A stretch of DNA of 37,994 nt, from assembly GCA_017934625.1 (NCBI GenBank), contig JAGBJE010000269.1, positions 1 to 37,994 on the forward strand. The letters run 5' to 3'. A program made the translations under genes and the position numbers. The notes beneath the pieces were generated by a model. It saw nothing but the letters and a program-made list of their open reading frames with translations. It did no database searches and was not told the DNA's origin. Every line of letters starts with the position of its first letter. Position 1 is the stretch's first letter. This DNA comes from Pseudobutyrivibrio sp. Lineage in GTDB: Bacteria > Bacillota > Clostridia > Lachnospirales > Lachnospiraceae. Positions 23,781 through 32,354 of the stretch are shown piece after piece.

Positions 23781-24950
23781 TTGGTAGTTGGAATTGTTGC
23801 TGAATACAACCCTTTTCATAATGGCCATAAACTACAAATAGATTATGCAAAAAATGTACTTAAAGCTGATGCAGTTGTTGTCGCTATGTCAGGTTCTTTC
23901 ACTCAAAGAGGTGAAATTGCATGCTTTGATAAACACACAAGAGCTCATGCAGCCCTTGTTTCAGGTGCAGATATAGTTTTTGAAATCCCAACTATATTTG
24001 CTACTTCTTCAGCAAGAGAATTCGCATCAGCCGGTATACAGCTATTATCAAGCACTGGTATCGTTGACACTATATTATTTGGTGCAGAATGTGATGATGT
24101 TAAGCTTTTCAAAAGTTCTGCTTCTACTTTGATTAACCTGGAAAATTCAGGTGAATTAGATAATGAAATAAATGAGTCTATGTCATCAGGATTTAGCTTT
24201 GCCCTGTCCCGTTCAAAGGCCTTAGAACGCCATATACCAGCAGATATTATTTCTACCCCGAACAATATACTTGGACTAGAATATTGCCGATATATAGCAG
24301 GAAATAACCTTCCTATGGATATTGCAATAATTAAGCGCCAGGGAAATGATTATAAAGAAACTGAATTGACAGGTGATATAAGCTCAGCTTCTGCCATTAG
24401 AGCCCATTTAAATGAATCAAATTTAATAACAGCCGTACCAGATATCACTAAAGCTATTTATAATGAATCCATTCATATAAATAGTGATGATATATCATCA
24501 CTGCTTCATTACAAATTACTTAGTGAAAAGGATTATGAAAAGTATTTAGATTGCTCTTTAGATTTAGCTGACAGAATCAGAAATAACTTAAAAGACTACG
24601 TAAGCTTTTCTCAGTTCTGTGATTTGCTAAAAACAAAGAATATTACCTACTCTAGAATCAGCAGAGTTTTATGTCATATATTACTAAATATTACTCAGCA
24701 AGATTTTGAGGAAGCTAAATCAAAAGGATATATTTCATATCTAAGAATGCTTGGATTTAGTAAAAAGGGATCTGAATATCTTGGTGGAATAAAAGAAAAG
24801 GGAAACTTGCCTTTGATAACTTCTCCTACAGAATTAATTGATAGTCATGATATTTTTGCTGCTGATATTTATAGGATTGTTAAGACTTCAAAAACAGGAA
24901 AAGCTATAGATAATGAATATACCAGGAAATTTAATTTGACTAATATTTAA
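23781..24950 (+). CDS. tmcAL: tRNA(Met) cytidine acetate ligase TmcAL (YlbM)
   Basis: Uses ATP and acetate to make N4-acetylcytidine at the wobble base of elongator tRNA-Met. The nucleotidyltransferase signature VVGIVAEYNPFHNGH (start to residue about 16) contains the HxGH motif; later GAECDD, GDISSASAIRAHL (the ISSTxIR-type motif) and the C-terminal helical part support the call. The frame extends up to 23739, but the real start is TTG 23781, eight bases after GGAGG, which gives 389 residues and begins the conserved motif directly. It is the only clear plus-strand gene of the window, divergent from ackA. Confidence 0.93.
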   Translation: MVVGIVAEYNPFHNGHKLQIDYAKNVLKADAVVVAMSGSFTQRGEIACFDKHTRAHAALVSGADIVFEIPTIFATSSAREFASAGIQLLSSTGIVDTILFGAECDDVKLFKSSASTLINLENSGELDNEINESMSSGFSFALSRSKALERHIPADIISTPNNILGLEYCRYIAGNNLPMDIAIIKRQGNDYKETELTGDISSASAIRAHLNESNLITAVPDITKAIYNESIHINSDDISSLLHYKLLSEKDYEKYLDCSLDLADRIRNNLKDYVSFSQFCDLLKTKNITYSRISRVLCHILLNITQQDFEEAKSKGYISYLRMLGFSKKGSEYLGGIKEKGNLPLITSPTELIDSHDIFAADIYRIVKTSKTGKAIDNEYTRKFNLTNI

Positions 24951-24988
24951 CAACTCATACACACCTTTACTTCAATTGGAAGGCAAAA

Positions 24989-25019
24989 AAAAAGCACTCG
25001 ATAAACTCGAGTGCTTTTT
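24989..25019. terminator. Bidirectional terminator shared by tmcAL and tRNA-Glu
   Basis: A perfect 13-bp stem (AAAAAGCACTCGA / TCGAGTGCTTTTT) with a 5-base loop. T-run on the plus strand (end of tmcAL) and a 9-T run on the minus strand (end of the tRNA gene), just 3 bases after the tRNA 3' end. Confidence 0.92.
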
Positions 25020-25021
25020 AG

Positions 25022-25093
25022 CAGTTCCTAGCGGAATCGAACCGCTGTTTTCGCCGTGAGAGGGCGACGTCTTAACCGCTTGACCAAGGAACC
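25022..25093 (-). tRNA. tRNA-Glu (anticodon CTC)
   Basis: Reading the minus strand, the acceptor GGTTCCT pairs with AGGAACT (first pair G-U), the D arm is GGTCAAGCGGTTAAGAC as in bacterial tRNA-Glu, the anticodon stem TCGCC/GGCGA encloses CTCTCAC with CTC at 34-36, and the T arm has GGTTCGATTCC. 72 bases; CCA is not encoded. Anticodon CUC reads GAG, so a second tRNA-Glu (UUC) must exist elsewhere. Confidence 0.95.
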
Positions 25094-25124
25094 AAATTTG
25101 TTTCTGTCGCTTGCGACGGTGTTT

Positions 25125-25153
25125 ATATTACTATGGATTGAAGGATAAGTCAA
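25125..25153 (-). promoter_or_regulatory. Predicted promoter of tRNA-Glu
   Basis: TTGACT (25148-25153), 17-base spacer, TAATAT (25125-25130). A short leader follows with the hairpin GTCGC-AA-GCGAC (25106-25117), which RNase P or other nucleases would remove. Confidence 0.65.
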
Positions 25154-25233
25154 CAGGTTTTTGAAAATTTCTAAAAGAAATTTTTCAGGATAACTAATAT
25201 CACTTTTTATGATGCAAAAAGCCTTCTATTCAT

Positions 25234-25282
25234 ACCCTCATCCGCCCCGAAGGGGCACCTTCCCCCTACTTAGGGGGAAGGC
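25234..25282. repeat. GC-rich palindromic repeat, copy 2
   Basis: Same element as at 13517-13563: ACCCTCATCCGCCCC, small hairpin, CACCTTCCCCC, loop, AGGGGGAAGGC. The small hairpin loop is GAA here and TTC there, that is the reverse complement; the larger hairpin loop differs too. It lies 5 bases behind the galE stop. GAAGGC of the element can also pair with GCCTTC at 25221-25226 followed by TTTTT on the minus strand, so it may act as the galE terminator. Confidence 0.85.
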
Positions 25283-25287
25283 ATTTA

Positions 25288-26304
25288 TTAGTCTTCATAT
25301 CCATTTGGATTGTTCTTCTGCCATCTCCATGAGTCAGCACACATTTCCTTAATTCCATACTCTGCTGTCCAGCCAAGCTCTTCCTTAGCCTTTGTAGCAT
25401 CTGCATAGCATGTAGCAATATCACCAGGACGACGTGGCTTAATTGTATAAGGAATCTTAATACCGTTAGCCTCCTCAAAGTTCTTTACAATATCAAGTAC
25501 AGAATAGCCTACACCTGTACCAAGGTTGTAAATCTTAAGACCAGCATTCTCCTCAATCTTCTTAAGAGCCTTTACGTGACCCTTAGCAAGATCTACAACG
25601 TGGATGTAATCACGTACACCTGTACCATCTGGAGTATCATAATCATTACCAAATACACCAAGCTCTGGGAGCTTACCAACAGCAACCTGTGTAATATAAG
25701 GCATAAGGTTGTTAGGGATTCCATTAGGGTTCTCTCCCATTGTTCCTGATGGATGTGCACCGATTGGGTTGAAATAACGAAGTAACACTACATTCCATTC
25801 GTTATCAGCCTTCTGCATGTCAGAAAGAATCTGCTCAAGCATTGACTTTGTCCAGCCATAAGGGTTTGTGCACTGTCCCTTAGGGCAATTCTCTGTAATA
25901 GGTATCTCAGCTGGATCACCATATACTGTAGCTGATGAAGAGAAAATAATATTCTTGCAATTATGCTTACGCATTACATCTACAAGTGTAAGTGTACCTG
26001 CAATATTATTCTCATAATATTCCCAAGGCTTTGCAACTGACTCACCAACTGCCTTGAGTCCTGCAAAATGAATACAAGAATCAAGCTCCTCCTTTTCAAA
26101 TACCTCATTTAATCTATCTCTATCAAGGATATCTCCTTTATAGAACTTTACTGGCTTTCCAGTGATAGCTTCTACTCTCTCTAAAGATTTCTCTGAAGCA
26201 TTGCTAAGATTATCATAAACAACTACATCATAGCCTGCCTGCTGAAGCTCTACACATGTATGGCTGCCGATAAAACCAGCGCCACCTGTAACTAATATAG
26301 CCAT
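25288..26304 (-). CDS. galE: UDP-glucose 4-epimerase
   Basis: NAD-dependent short-chain dehydrogenase-type enzyme interconverting UDP-glucose and UDP-galactose, for galactose use and for glycan precursors. 338 residues. NAD-binding [11 protein letters not shown] (6-16), [14 protein letters not shown] (122-129) with the active-site serine region, and Tyr149-x3-Lys153 in [12 protein letters not shown]-terminal [12 protein letters not shown] and RRPGD are typical of GalE. ATG with AAGGAGG upstream. It stands alone between the rplT terminator and repeat copy 2; no galK or galT beside it. No clear promoter could be fixed in the 209-base gap upstream. Confidence 0.96.
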   Translation of the reverse strand: MAILVTGGAGFIGSHTCVELQQAGYDVVVYDNLSNASEKSLERVEAITGKPVKFYKGDILDRDRLNEVFEKEELDSCIHFAGLKAVGESVAKPWEYYENNIAGTLTLVDVMRKHNCKNIIFSSSATVYGDPAEIPITENCPKGQCTNPYGWTKSMLEQILSDMQKADNEWNVVLLRYFNPIGAHPSGTMGENPNGIPNNLMPYITQVAVGKLPELGVFGNDYDTPDGTGVRDYIHVVDLAKGHVKALKKIEENAGLKIYNLGTGVGYSVLDIVKNFEEANGIKIPYTIKPRRPGDIATCYADATKAKEELGWTAEYGIKEMCADSWRWQKNNPNGYED

Positions 26305-26460
26305 AGTTTTATTCCCTCCTTAAAACATTTTCAGTAAATAGATTAACAGATATCAACCTATATTAAAAGTCGAATTAAGCTAAATAATTGCTAAAAATAA
26401 TCATGAATTACCCAAATTTTTGGAACTATGTATTAAATCTGTGTGTACATAAAAGGCAAT

Positions 26461-26494
26461 AAAAAAACTCTTATCAGAAATAATCTGATAAGAG
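26461..26494 (-). terminator. Intrinsic terminator after rplT
   Basis: Perfect 11-bp stem CTCTTATCAGA / TCTGATAAGAG with a 5-base loop, then TTTTTTTATTG on the minus strand, about 20 bases after the rplT stop. It ends the infC-rpmI-rplT operon. Confidence 0.92.
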
Positions 26495-26513
26495 CATTTT
26501 CATCATGTTAAGA

Positions 26514-26873
26514 TTAAGCTGCAACCTTAGACTTTGCAAGCTCTACAAGCTTAGCAAAACCTTCAGCATCGTTAACTGCCATCTCAGCAAGCATCTTTCT
26601 ATTCATCTCAACACCTGCGAGCTTAAGACCGTACATGAACTTAGAGTATGAAAGTCCGTTGATACGAGCTGCTGCGTTGATACGAGCGATCCAAAGCTGT
26701 CTGAACTGTCTCTTTCTCTGCTTTCTACCAGCGTAAGCTGATGTAAGAGCACGCATAACTGACTGCTTTGCAACACGATACTGCTTGCTTCTAGCGCCTC
26801 TGTAACCCTTTGCTAACTTTAATGTTCTATTGTGCTTCTTTCTAGCGTTTAATCCGCCTTTAATTCTTGCCAT
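26514..26873 (-). CDS. rplT: 50S ribosomal protein bL20
   Basis: Early 50S assembly protein and, in Firmicutes and E. coli, the translational or transcriptional repressor of its own operon. 119 residues starting [26 protein letters not shown], with the [21 protein letters not shown] and [12 protein letters not shown] blocks. ATG with AGGAGG upstream. Last gene of infC-rpmI-rplT, which carries an attenuator leader consistent with L20 control. Confidence 0.97.
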   Translation of the reverse strand: MARIKGGLNARKKHNRTLKLAKGYRGARSKQYRVAKQSVMRALTSAYAGRKQRKRQFRQLWIARINAAARINGLSYSKFMYGLKLAGVEMNRKMLAEMAVNDAEGFAKLVELAKSKVAA

Positions 26874-26918
26874 TTTAAATTCCTCCTAACCAAAATCAAT
26901 TACTGTACTAACAACATC

Positions 26919-27116
26919 TTAGATGTATGGAAGTACTTTCTTCATGTTCTTTACGTTTGTTGAATCAACGATAGCTGACTGACGAAGATTTCTCTTTCTC
27001 TTTGTAGTCTTCTTGGTTAAGATATGGCTCTTGTATGCCTTGTTTCTCTTAAGCTTTCCTGTTCCTGTTACCTTAAAGCGCTTTGCAGCTGCTCTTCTTG
27101 TCTTCATCTTTGGCAT
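26919..27116 (-). CDS. rpmI: 50S ribosomal protein bL35
   Basis: Small, very basic ribosomal protein of 65 residues, [45 protein letters not shown] and on, a textbook bL35. ATG with AGGAGG upstream. It stands between infC and rplT, 17 bases after infC. Confidence 0.97.
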   Translation of the reverse strand: MPKMKTRRAAAKRFKVTGTGKLKRNKAYKSHILTKKTTKRKRNLRQSAIVDSTNVKNMKKVLPYI

Positions 27117-27133
27117 GATAAATTCCTCCTGTA

Positions 27134-27643
27134 TTACGATTTCTTTTCTGTAAGCACCAGGCTCATACTACGGCCTTCAATCTTAGGTGCCTTTTCCACT
27201 ACTGCAACATCTGCAAGAGCCTCAGCAAAATCATCTAAGATATGCTTAGATGACTGCATGTGAGCCATCTCACGTCCACGGAAACGAAGTGTAACCTTAA
27301 CCTTGTCACCCTTTGAAATGAACTTCTTAGCTGCATTTACCTTTGTGTTCATATCATTAGCATCAATGTTTGGAGACATACGTATTTCCTTAACCTCAAC
27401 AACATGCTGCTTTTTCTTGGCTTCCTTTTCCCTGCGAGCCTGCTCATAGCGGTATTTACCGTAATCTACAATCTTGCACACCGGTGGATTTGCCTTAGGT
27501 GAAATCTTAACTAAATCTAAACCTTCATCATCGGCAAGCTTCTGTGCCTCTCTTGCTGACATAATGCCAAGCTGTTCCCCATCTGAACCGATTACACGAA
27601 CTTCTTTGTCGCGAATCTGCTCATTAATCATTAATTCGCTAAT
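27134..27643 (-). CDS. infC: Translation initiation factor IF-3 (AUU start)
   Basis: IF-3 keeps the subunits apart and checks the start codon. The open frame extends to 27709, but the real start is most likely ATT at 27641-27643: GGAGG lies seven bases before it, and the resulting (M)[17 protein letters not shown] matches the family N-terminus (for example MSKDFIINEQIR in bacilli). The nearest ATG (27631) is 19 bases from that GGAGG. AUU is the classical infC start, used for self-regulation. 169 residues. Conserved [29 protein letters not shown] and [14 protein letters not shown] are present. Confidence 0.94.
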   Translation of the reverse strand: MSELMINEQIRDKEVRVIGSDGEQLGIMSAREAQKLADDEGLDLVKISPKANPPVCKIVDYGKYRYEQARREKEAKKKQHVVEVKEIRMSPNIDANDMNTKVNAAKKFISKGDKVKVTLRFRGREMAHMQSSKHILDDFAEALADVAVVEKAPKIEGRSMSLVLTEKKS

Positions 27644-27785
27644 GGTACTACCTCCAAATAATAAAAAAATAGTGGATACAGAATATCCACCATAAATCAT
27701 CACAAACAAGGTTTGTGTGAAATATAAACCCGAGTCACGAATATGTGCTAAGGTGAGAGTGGATACTCTACTTTGTTTTCACAAC
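27644..27785 (-). promoter_or_regulatory. infC leader with attenuator (L20-leader type)
   Basis: The 142-base leader has a terminator hairpin GTGGATA/TATCCAC (27672-27690) followed by a T-run. An upstream TATCCAC copy (27759-27765, minus strand) can instead pair with the terminator's first arm, forming an antiterminator; it is itself part of a small AGAGT/ACTCT hairpin. Another hairpin CACAAAC/GTTTGTG lies at 27701-27717. This mutually exclusive layout fits the known Firmicute L20 leader, by which L20 lowers expression of infC-rpmI-rplT. Confidence 0.75.
27660..27690 (-). terminator. Attenuator terminator in the infC leader
   Basis: 7-bp stem (27672-27678 with 27684-27690), 5-base loop, then TATTTTTTTATT on the minus strand, placed just before the infC ribosome-binding site. 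Confidence 0.8.
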
Positions 27786-27791
27786 AGTGAT

Positions 27792-27820
27792 AATTTAACA
27801 CAAAACATTACCCTCGTCAA
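27792..27820 (-). promoter_or_regulatory. Predicted promoter of infC-rpmI-rplT
   Basis: TTGACG (27815-27820), 17-base spacer, TAAATT (27792-27797) with TGT just before it (extended -10). It begins 11 bases after the HAD phosphatase stop; no terminator was seen between. Confidence 0.7.
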
Positions 27821-27830
27821 CAGTTTTATG

Positions 27831-28649
27831 CTAATTAATAACAAATTTATGTATTACCTCTGCTATTGCCCCATGATTGTTGTCATTTTCTGTTACATAA
27901 TCAGCAACAGCCTTAAGCTCTTCTCTTGCATTAGCAACAGCTACTCCAATACCTGCAGCCTCTACCATGCTTATATCATTTCTTTCATCACCAACAGTTA
28001 TTACATCATCTATCGAAATACCTGTAAGGCCTGCAAGCTTTTTAACACCATCTCCCTTTCCTGTACCCTTTTTAATATATTCAAGGAATGCATAATGTGA
28101 GAAAAAGCTTTCAAAACGGTCACCATATACTGCCTCATGGTCATCTTTAAATGCCTGAAGATTTTCTGGATGATCATAATCAATAGCAATAAGCTTTGTA
28201 ATATTTTTGCCCTTAAGGTCATCAACACTATTAAGATATACCAGCTGTTCACCTGAAAGCTTTTTATAGCTTTCAATAAACCAATTATCATTAAAGGTAT
28301 AGATATGCTCGGCATCAAAGGTAACGCAGGTAAATCCTAAACGTAAGACCTCAGCGATAACCTCTCTTGCATCATCATTATTAAGATAATCACCAAACAA
28401 TGCTTCATCACTGTCGAATTTTGTACCGATTATTCCCTGATGACCCAGAATGTATACATTATCTCTTTTAAATTCATCATAAACTGAAAGAATCTCTCTA
28501 AGAGCATGATTAGGTCTGCCGGTGTCAAATGCAAATACATGTCCTGCATCTAAAAGCTCGGTAATAGCCTCAAGATTCTCCTTTGAAATAGTCTTGTCAT
28601 CATTAAAAAGTGTACCGTCCATATCAACGGCTAATAATTTCTTACTCAT
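27831..28649 (-). CDS. Cof-type HAD-family phosphatase
   Basis: Haloacid-dehalogenase-type sugar or nucleotide phosphatase of the Cof/YidA group; substrate unknown. Motif I DMDGTLF gives Asp9 (nucleophile) and Asp11; FDTGRPN supports motif II; the cap domain of about 100 residues follows; motif IV GDERNDISMVEAAG is complete. 272 residues. The frame extends to 28772, but the start used here is ATG 28649, which overlaps the ppk stop by ATGAGTAA, the same coupling seen in oppD-oppF. The ppk link hints at phosphate metabolism, though this is inference. Confidence 0.88.
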   Translation of the reverse strand: MSKKLLAVDMDGTLFNDDKTISKENLEAITELLDAGHVFAFDTGRPNHALREILSVYDEFKRDNVYILGHQGIIGTKFDSDEALFGDYLNNDDAREVIAEVLRLGFTCVTFDAEHIYTFNDNWFIESYKKLSGEQLVYLNSVDDLKGKNITKLIAIDYDHPENLQAFKDDHEAVYGDRFESFFSHYAFLEYIKKGTGKGDGVKKLAGLTGISIDDVITVGDERNDISMVEAAGIGVAVANAREELKAVADYVTENDNNHGAIAEVIHKFVIN

Positions 28650-30807
28650 CACTAACCTCATTAGCCAGAATCGGGACAAAAGTCCTCTTTTTAAAGAAAT
28701 CCTTCTCTGGCTCACTATGTTTTTTAGCCTCTCTGCAGAAGGTGTCCTGTGCACCAACACTCTTCTTGCCACGAAGCGGCTTTATTCTAACATAAGTAGA
28801 GTCATCTGTCATCTCATAGGCCTTTAAGGTGTCATTTAACTGAACATCAAGAATATGCTTTACCTTTTGTTTTAAGGTATCATCCTCAACAGGAAATATT
28901 ATTTCCACACGTCTGTCTAAGTTACGTGGCATCCAGTCAGCAGAGCCCATATATATATCTTCCATTCCATTGTTATAGAAATAGAAGATTCTCGCATGCT
29001 CAAGATAAGTACCAACGATTGATGTAACATGAATGTTCTCACTAACACCTGCAATACCTGTCTTTAGGCAGCAAATTCCTCTGATAATAAGTTTAATCTT
29101 AACTCCAGCTTGGCTTGCCTCGTAAAGCTTTTCAATGATTTCTTTATCGCAAAGAGAATTCATCTTTGCTACAATAACAGCCTCTTTTCCTTCCTTGGCA
29201 TGGCTAATCTCTCTATTGATTAGGCTCACAAATGTATTTCTTAGCCAAAGAGGTGCCACAACAAGCTTATTCCAGCTAGCTGGCTCAGAATAACCTGACA
29301 GCATATTAAATACAGCTGTTGCATCCTCACCATAGGTTTCATTACAGGTGAACATACCACAGTCAGTGTAAAGCTTTGCTGTAGAATCATTATAATTACC
29401 TGTTCCAAGATGTACGTATCTTCTGATTCCATCCTCTTCACGGCGGACAACAAGCGCAATTTTACAGTGAGTCTTTAATCCTACAAGTCCATATATTACG
29501 TGAACTCCAGCTTTTTCAAGCTTCTTTGCCCAGATAATATTGTTTTCCTCATCAAATCTAGCCTTAAGCTCAACAAGCACTGTAACCTGTTTACCGTTTT
29601 CCGCAGCATGGGCGAGGCTTGCAATGATTGGAGAATTACCGCTCACTCGATAAAGTGTCTGTTTTATAGCAAGCACCTGCGGATCAAATGCAGCCTGAGC
29701 TATAAAATCTACAACAGGGTCAAAGGTTTCATAAGGATGATGTAAGAGAATATCTCCCTTTTTGATTTCATCAAAAATCTTTTCACCTGGACGAAGACGC
29801 GGATTCTCCTGCGGCTTAAAGGAAGGCTGTTTAAGATTATCATGGCCTTCGATTCCATAAAGCTTCATTAGAAAGGTTAAATCAATAGGTCCTTTAATCT
29901 TATAAATATCTATTTCATTTACTCCTAAATTCTTCTTAAGAATAGAAAGAAGCTTTTTATTAATAGTGCCTTCCACCTCAAGCCTGATTACCTCTCCCCA
30001 TTGACGAGATTTAATCTGCTTTTCTATCTCAAGGAGCAAATCCTCTGCTCCCTCTTCATCAATAGAAAAATCCGCATTACGCATTATACGATATGGAGAA
30101 GCCGCTACCACATTATAATTTAAAAACAGCTTGTCCATATTTCTTTCTATAATTTGCTCTAAAAGAATGAAGCAGTCATGATGCTTTTCATCAGATGGCA
30201 GTGCTACAAATCTAGGCAAAACAGATGGAACCTGAACTGTAGCAAATTCAACATCATCATTGCTTCTACCTGCTACGGTGCTGCCCTTTTTCTTTTCAAT
30301 TAAGGCAGCAATATTTAAGGATTTATTTCTTATAAGAGGAAATGGTCTAGATGCATCAAAGGCCATTGGTGTTAGAACAGGATAAACCTGACTCATAAAA
30401 AACGAGTCGATATACTTTAGCTGCTCCTCATTTAAATCCTCGTATTTATCATAGATTATAATTCCATTTTCTTTAAGAATTGGATTAAGATGCTTTCCAA
30501 AAATATTGTACTGTAAATCTACAAGCTCTCTGGTCTTTTCATTGATGGCAATAAGCTGCTCTGTTGGTGTCATGCCTGCAATATCAGGCTTTGTGTACCC
30601 TGCATGCTCCATATCCTTCAAGGATGCCACCCTTACCATGAAAAACTCATCTAAGTTGGAGGATGTGATACTGACAAACTTTACTCTATCAAGTATAGGC
30701 AGTTCCTTTACCATAGCCTCATTAAGCACTCTAAGCTCAAACTTTAGCCAGCTTAGTTCTCTATTGTCATAATATTTTGCATCAGAAAGATTAATTTCGT
30801 TTTTCAT
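28642..30807 (-). CDS. ppk: Polyphosphate kinase PPK1
   Basis: Makes polyphosphate from ATP, or the reverse. 721 residues in the four-domain PPK1 layout: N-terminal helical domain (YYDNRELSWLKFELRVL at 12-28), head domain, then two PLD-like domains. The phosphate-accepting histidine is His447 in GLKTHCKIAL; His466 in YVHLGTGNYND is the second conserved one, and SADWMPRNLDRRVEI near the end belongs to the active site. ATG with GGAGGG upstream. It follows the Ppx/GppA homologue by eight bases and overlaps the HAD gene. Confidence 0.97.
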   Translation of the reverse strand: MKNEINLSDAKYYDNRELSWLKFELRVLNEAMVKELPILDRVKFVSITSSNLDEFFMVRVASLKDMEHAGYTKPDIAGMTPTEQLIAINEKTRELVDLQYNIFGKHLNPILKENGIIIYDKYEDLNEEQLKYIDSFFMSQVYPVLTPMAFDASRPFPLIRNKSLNIAALIEKKKGSTVAGRSNDDVEFATVQVPSVLPRFVALPSDEKHHDCFILLEQIIERNMDKLFLNYNVVAASPYRIMRNADFSIDEEGAEDLLLEIEKQIKSRQWGEVIRLEVEGTINKKLLSILKKNLGVNEIDIYKIKGPIDLTFLMKLYGIEGHDNLKQPSFKPQENPRLRPGEKIFDEIKKGDILLHHPYETFDPVVDFIAQAAFDPQVLAIKQTLYRVSGNSPIIASLAHAAENGKQVTVLVELKARFDEENNIIWAKKLEKAGVHVIYGLVGLKTHCKIALVVRREEDGIRRYVHLGTGNYNDSTAKLYTDCGMFTCNETYGEDATAVFNMLSGYSEPASWNKLVVAPLWLRNTFVSLINREISHAKEGKEAVIVAKMNSLCDKEIIEKLYEASQAGVKIKLIIRGICCLKTGIAGVSENIHVTSIVGTYLEHARIFYFYNNGMEDIYMGSADWMPRNLDRRVEIIFPVEDDTLKQKVKHILDVQLNDTLKAYEMTDDSTYVRIKPLRGKKSVGAQDTFCREAKKHSEPEKDFFKKRTFVPILANEVSDE

Positions 30808-30815
30808 ATTCCCTC

Positions 30816-32339
30816 CTAAAGCTTGCCATTTTCCTTAAGAACAGGTTTTATTGAAAAAATATCCTCAAAATAATCTGCATTCTTTTTAAACAATCCTTTT
30901 TCAAGTGCCAGGGAGCTGTTAGCTTCAATAGAAATTACAAGCTCTCTATCCTTTACTCGCATTGAAACATTCTTAATCTTTTGCTTATGTGACCTATCTA
31001 AAGCATTTGCCACCTTTAGAATTGCAAGGAGCTTAAGAATCACAAGATATTCCTCCCTGGTAAACCTGTCAGAAAGATTCTCGTATGGCTCCACTGGCTT
31101 ACGATTAAACTCTACAGTTGTGGCTATTAATTCTCGTTCCTTATGACTTAATCCTAGTATCTCTGATGACATTATGATTGTATAGGAACAGCTTGATGCT
31201 TCTGATAAAGATATATATTTACCACAATCATGCAAAATAGCAATGCATTGAATAAGAATTCTCTCACGCTTGCCCATACCATGATATTTTTTCATAGCAT
31301 CAAAAATCTCTGATGAAAGCTTAAACAACGCCTTAAGATGAGGCTGATAGCTACCATATCTCTTTGCTATTGCCCATGCGGCAGAAATAATATCGTTTTC
31401 AAAATCGTGAGTAGCATTAAGCCACTTTTTGGCATAGCTATGGTTGTATGCCATCCCCTCTGAAACAGATACACCTGGAGCATATACGATAGATGGCTTT
31501 AAGGTCTCACCTAAAACCTTGTAAAGCATAACAACAGGTTCTATAAAGCCTTCATTGTCAATGTAAACGTCATTTTCAATTTCAAAATTCTTTATGTAAT
31601 TCTTATTAATCTTATTTAAAAATTCAAGATAATCCTTTGTCTTAAGCTTTTTAGAAGAACCCCCAGATAGTCTTTCTGCAATTGAACTTATTTGCACCCC
31701 AAGAAGAATCATGTACTTTGGCTCTATGTCGTTTAAAAACATGGTTTTAAAAACCTCAAGCTCCTTGTACATCATTTCGTAGGTTTGCTCTAAGGAATTG
31801 CTAGAAGCGCTGGTAAGCTTTTTAAGATTTTCACTTATAGATACTGTACCAAGTCCAAGATGTTGGGTGGTTACAATTTTACCCTTTGAAAAAAGTGTAA
31901 TCTGCAGTGACATTCCACCTACATCAATAATTACAGCAGATTCGCCTATAATTTCCTCGAACCCTTCCGTAGCAGCAACTGCCTGATAGCCTAAAAAACG
32001 TTGTTCGGAATTTGATAATACAGTGACCGAAAAGCCAGTGTGAACCTTAATCTGTTCTAGAACAATTAAAGAATTGCTTGCTAGCCTTATATTTGGCCCT
32101 GCAACAATAGAAAAACTATCGACCTTATATCCTTCCATAGTACGCTTCATGTCTGATAAAATGCGACAAAGCTTATTTACTGTTTCAGGTAAAATCTTCC
32201 CTACAGACAAAATATCCTTAATAATGTCTGAGGGAATCTTTAAGGTGTCAATTGTCTTAATCCCCCTTTGTTTTCCTATTTCAAAAATCTTCATTGTAGT
32301 CTCATAAGAGCCTATATAAATGCTTGCAAATAGCTTCAT
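30816..32339 (-). CDS. Divergent Ppx/GppA-like protein with C-terminal HD domain
   Basis: Member of the exopolyphosphatase/pppGpp phosphatase superfamily (sugar-kinase fold) of 507 residues, with an HD-type domain (HDCGKY, His370-Asp371). It may hydrolyse polyphosphate made by the neighbouring ppk, but the active site is unusual. The first motif reads YIGSYET instead of DxGSNS, and the third reads DVGGMSLQ instead of DIGGGSTE; only SEQRFLGYQA recalls the SGEEEA block. It may be a sensor or regulator more than an enzyme. I chose the ATG at 32339 (GGGGGAAGG just upstream); a TTG four codons earlier is possible. Confidence 0.8.
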   Translation of the reverse strand: MKLFASIYIGSYETTMKIFEIGKQRGIKTIDTLKIPSDIIKDILSVGKILPETVNKLCRILSDMKRTMEGYKVDSFSIVAGPNIRLASNSLIVLEQIKVHTGFSVTVLSNSEQRFLGYQAVAATEGFEEIIGESAVIIDVGGMSLQITLFSKGKIVTTQHLGLGTVSISENLKKLTSASSNSLEQTYEMMYKELEVFKTMFLNDIEPKYMILLGVQISSIAERLSGGSSKKLKTKDYLEFLNKINKNYIKNFEIENDVYIDNEGFIEPVVMLYKVLGETLKPSIVYAPGVSVSEGMAYNHSYAKKWLNATHDFENDIISAAWAIAKRYGSYQPHLKALFKLSSEIFDAMKKYHGMGKRERILIQCIAILHDCGKYISLSEASSCSYTIIMSSEILGLSHKERELIATTVEFNRKPVEPYENLSDRFTREEYLVILKLLAILKVANALDRSHKQKIKNVSMRVKDRELVISIEANSSLALEKGLFKKNADYFEDIFSIKPVLKENGKL

Positions 32340-32354
32340 ACCTTCCCCCAAATT

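Noticed and set aside
25162..25187. A+T-rich inverted repeat AAATTTCT/AGAAATTT upstream of tRNA-Glu
   Set aside because: Could be a weak terminator behind galE or an upstream element, but the stem is all A-T apart from one pair and no clear T-run follows; not listed as a feature.
27717..28100. 127-codon plus-strand frame opposite the HAD gene and infC promoter
   Set aside because: It is antisense to a clear HAD phosphatase, is Tyr/Ser/Cys-rich as shadows of A+T-rich genes are, and has no start signals.
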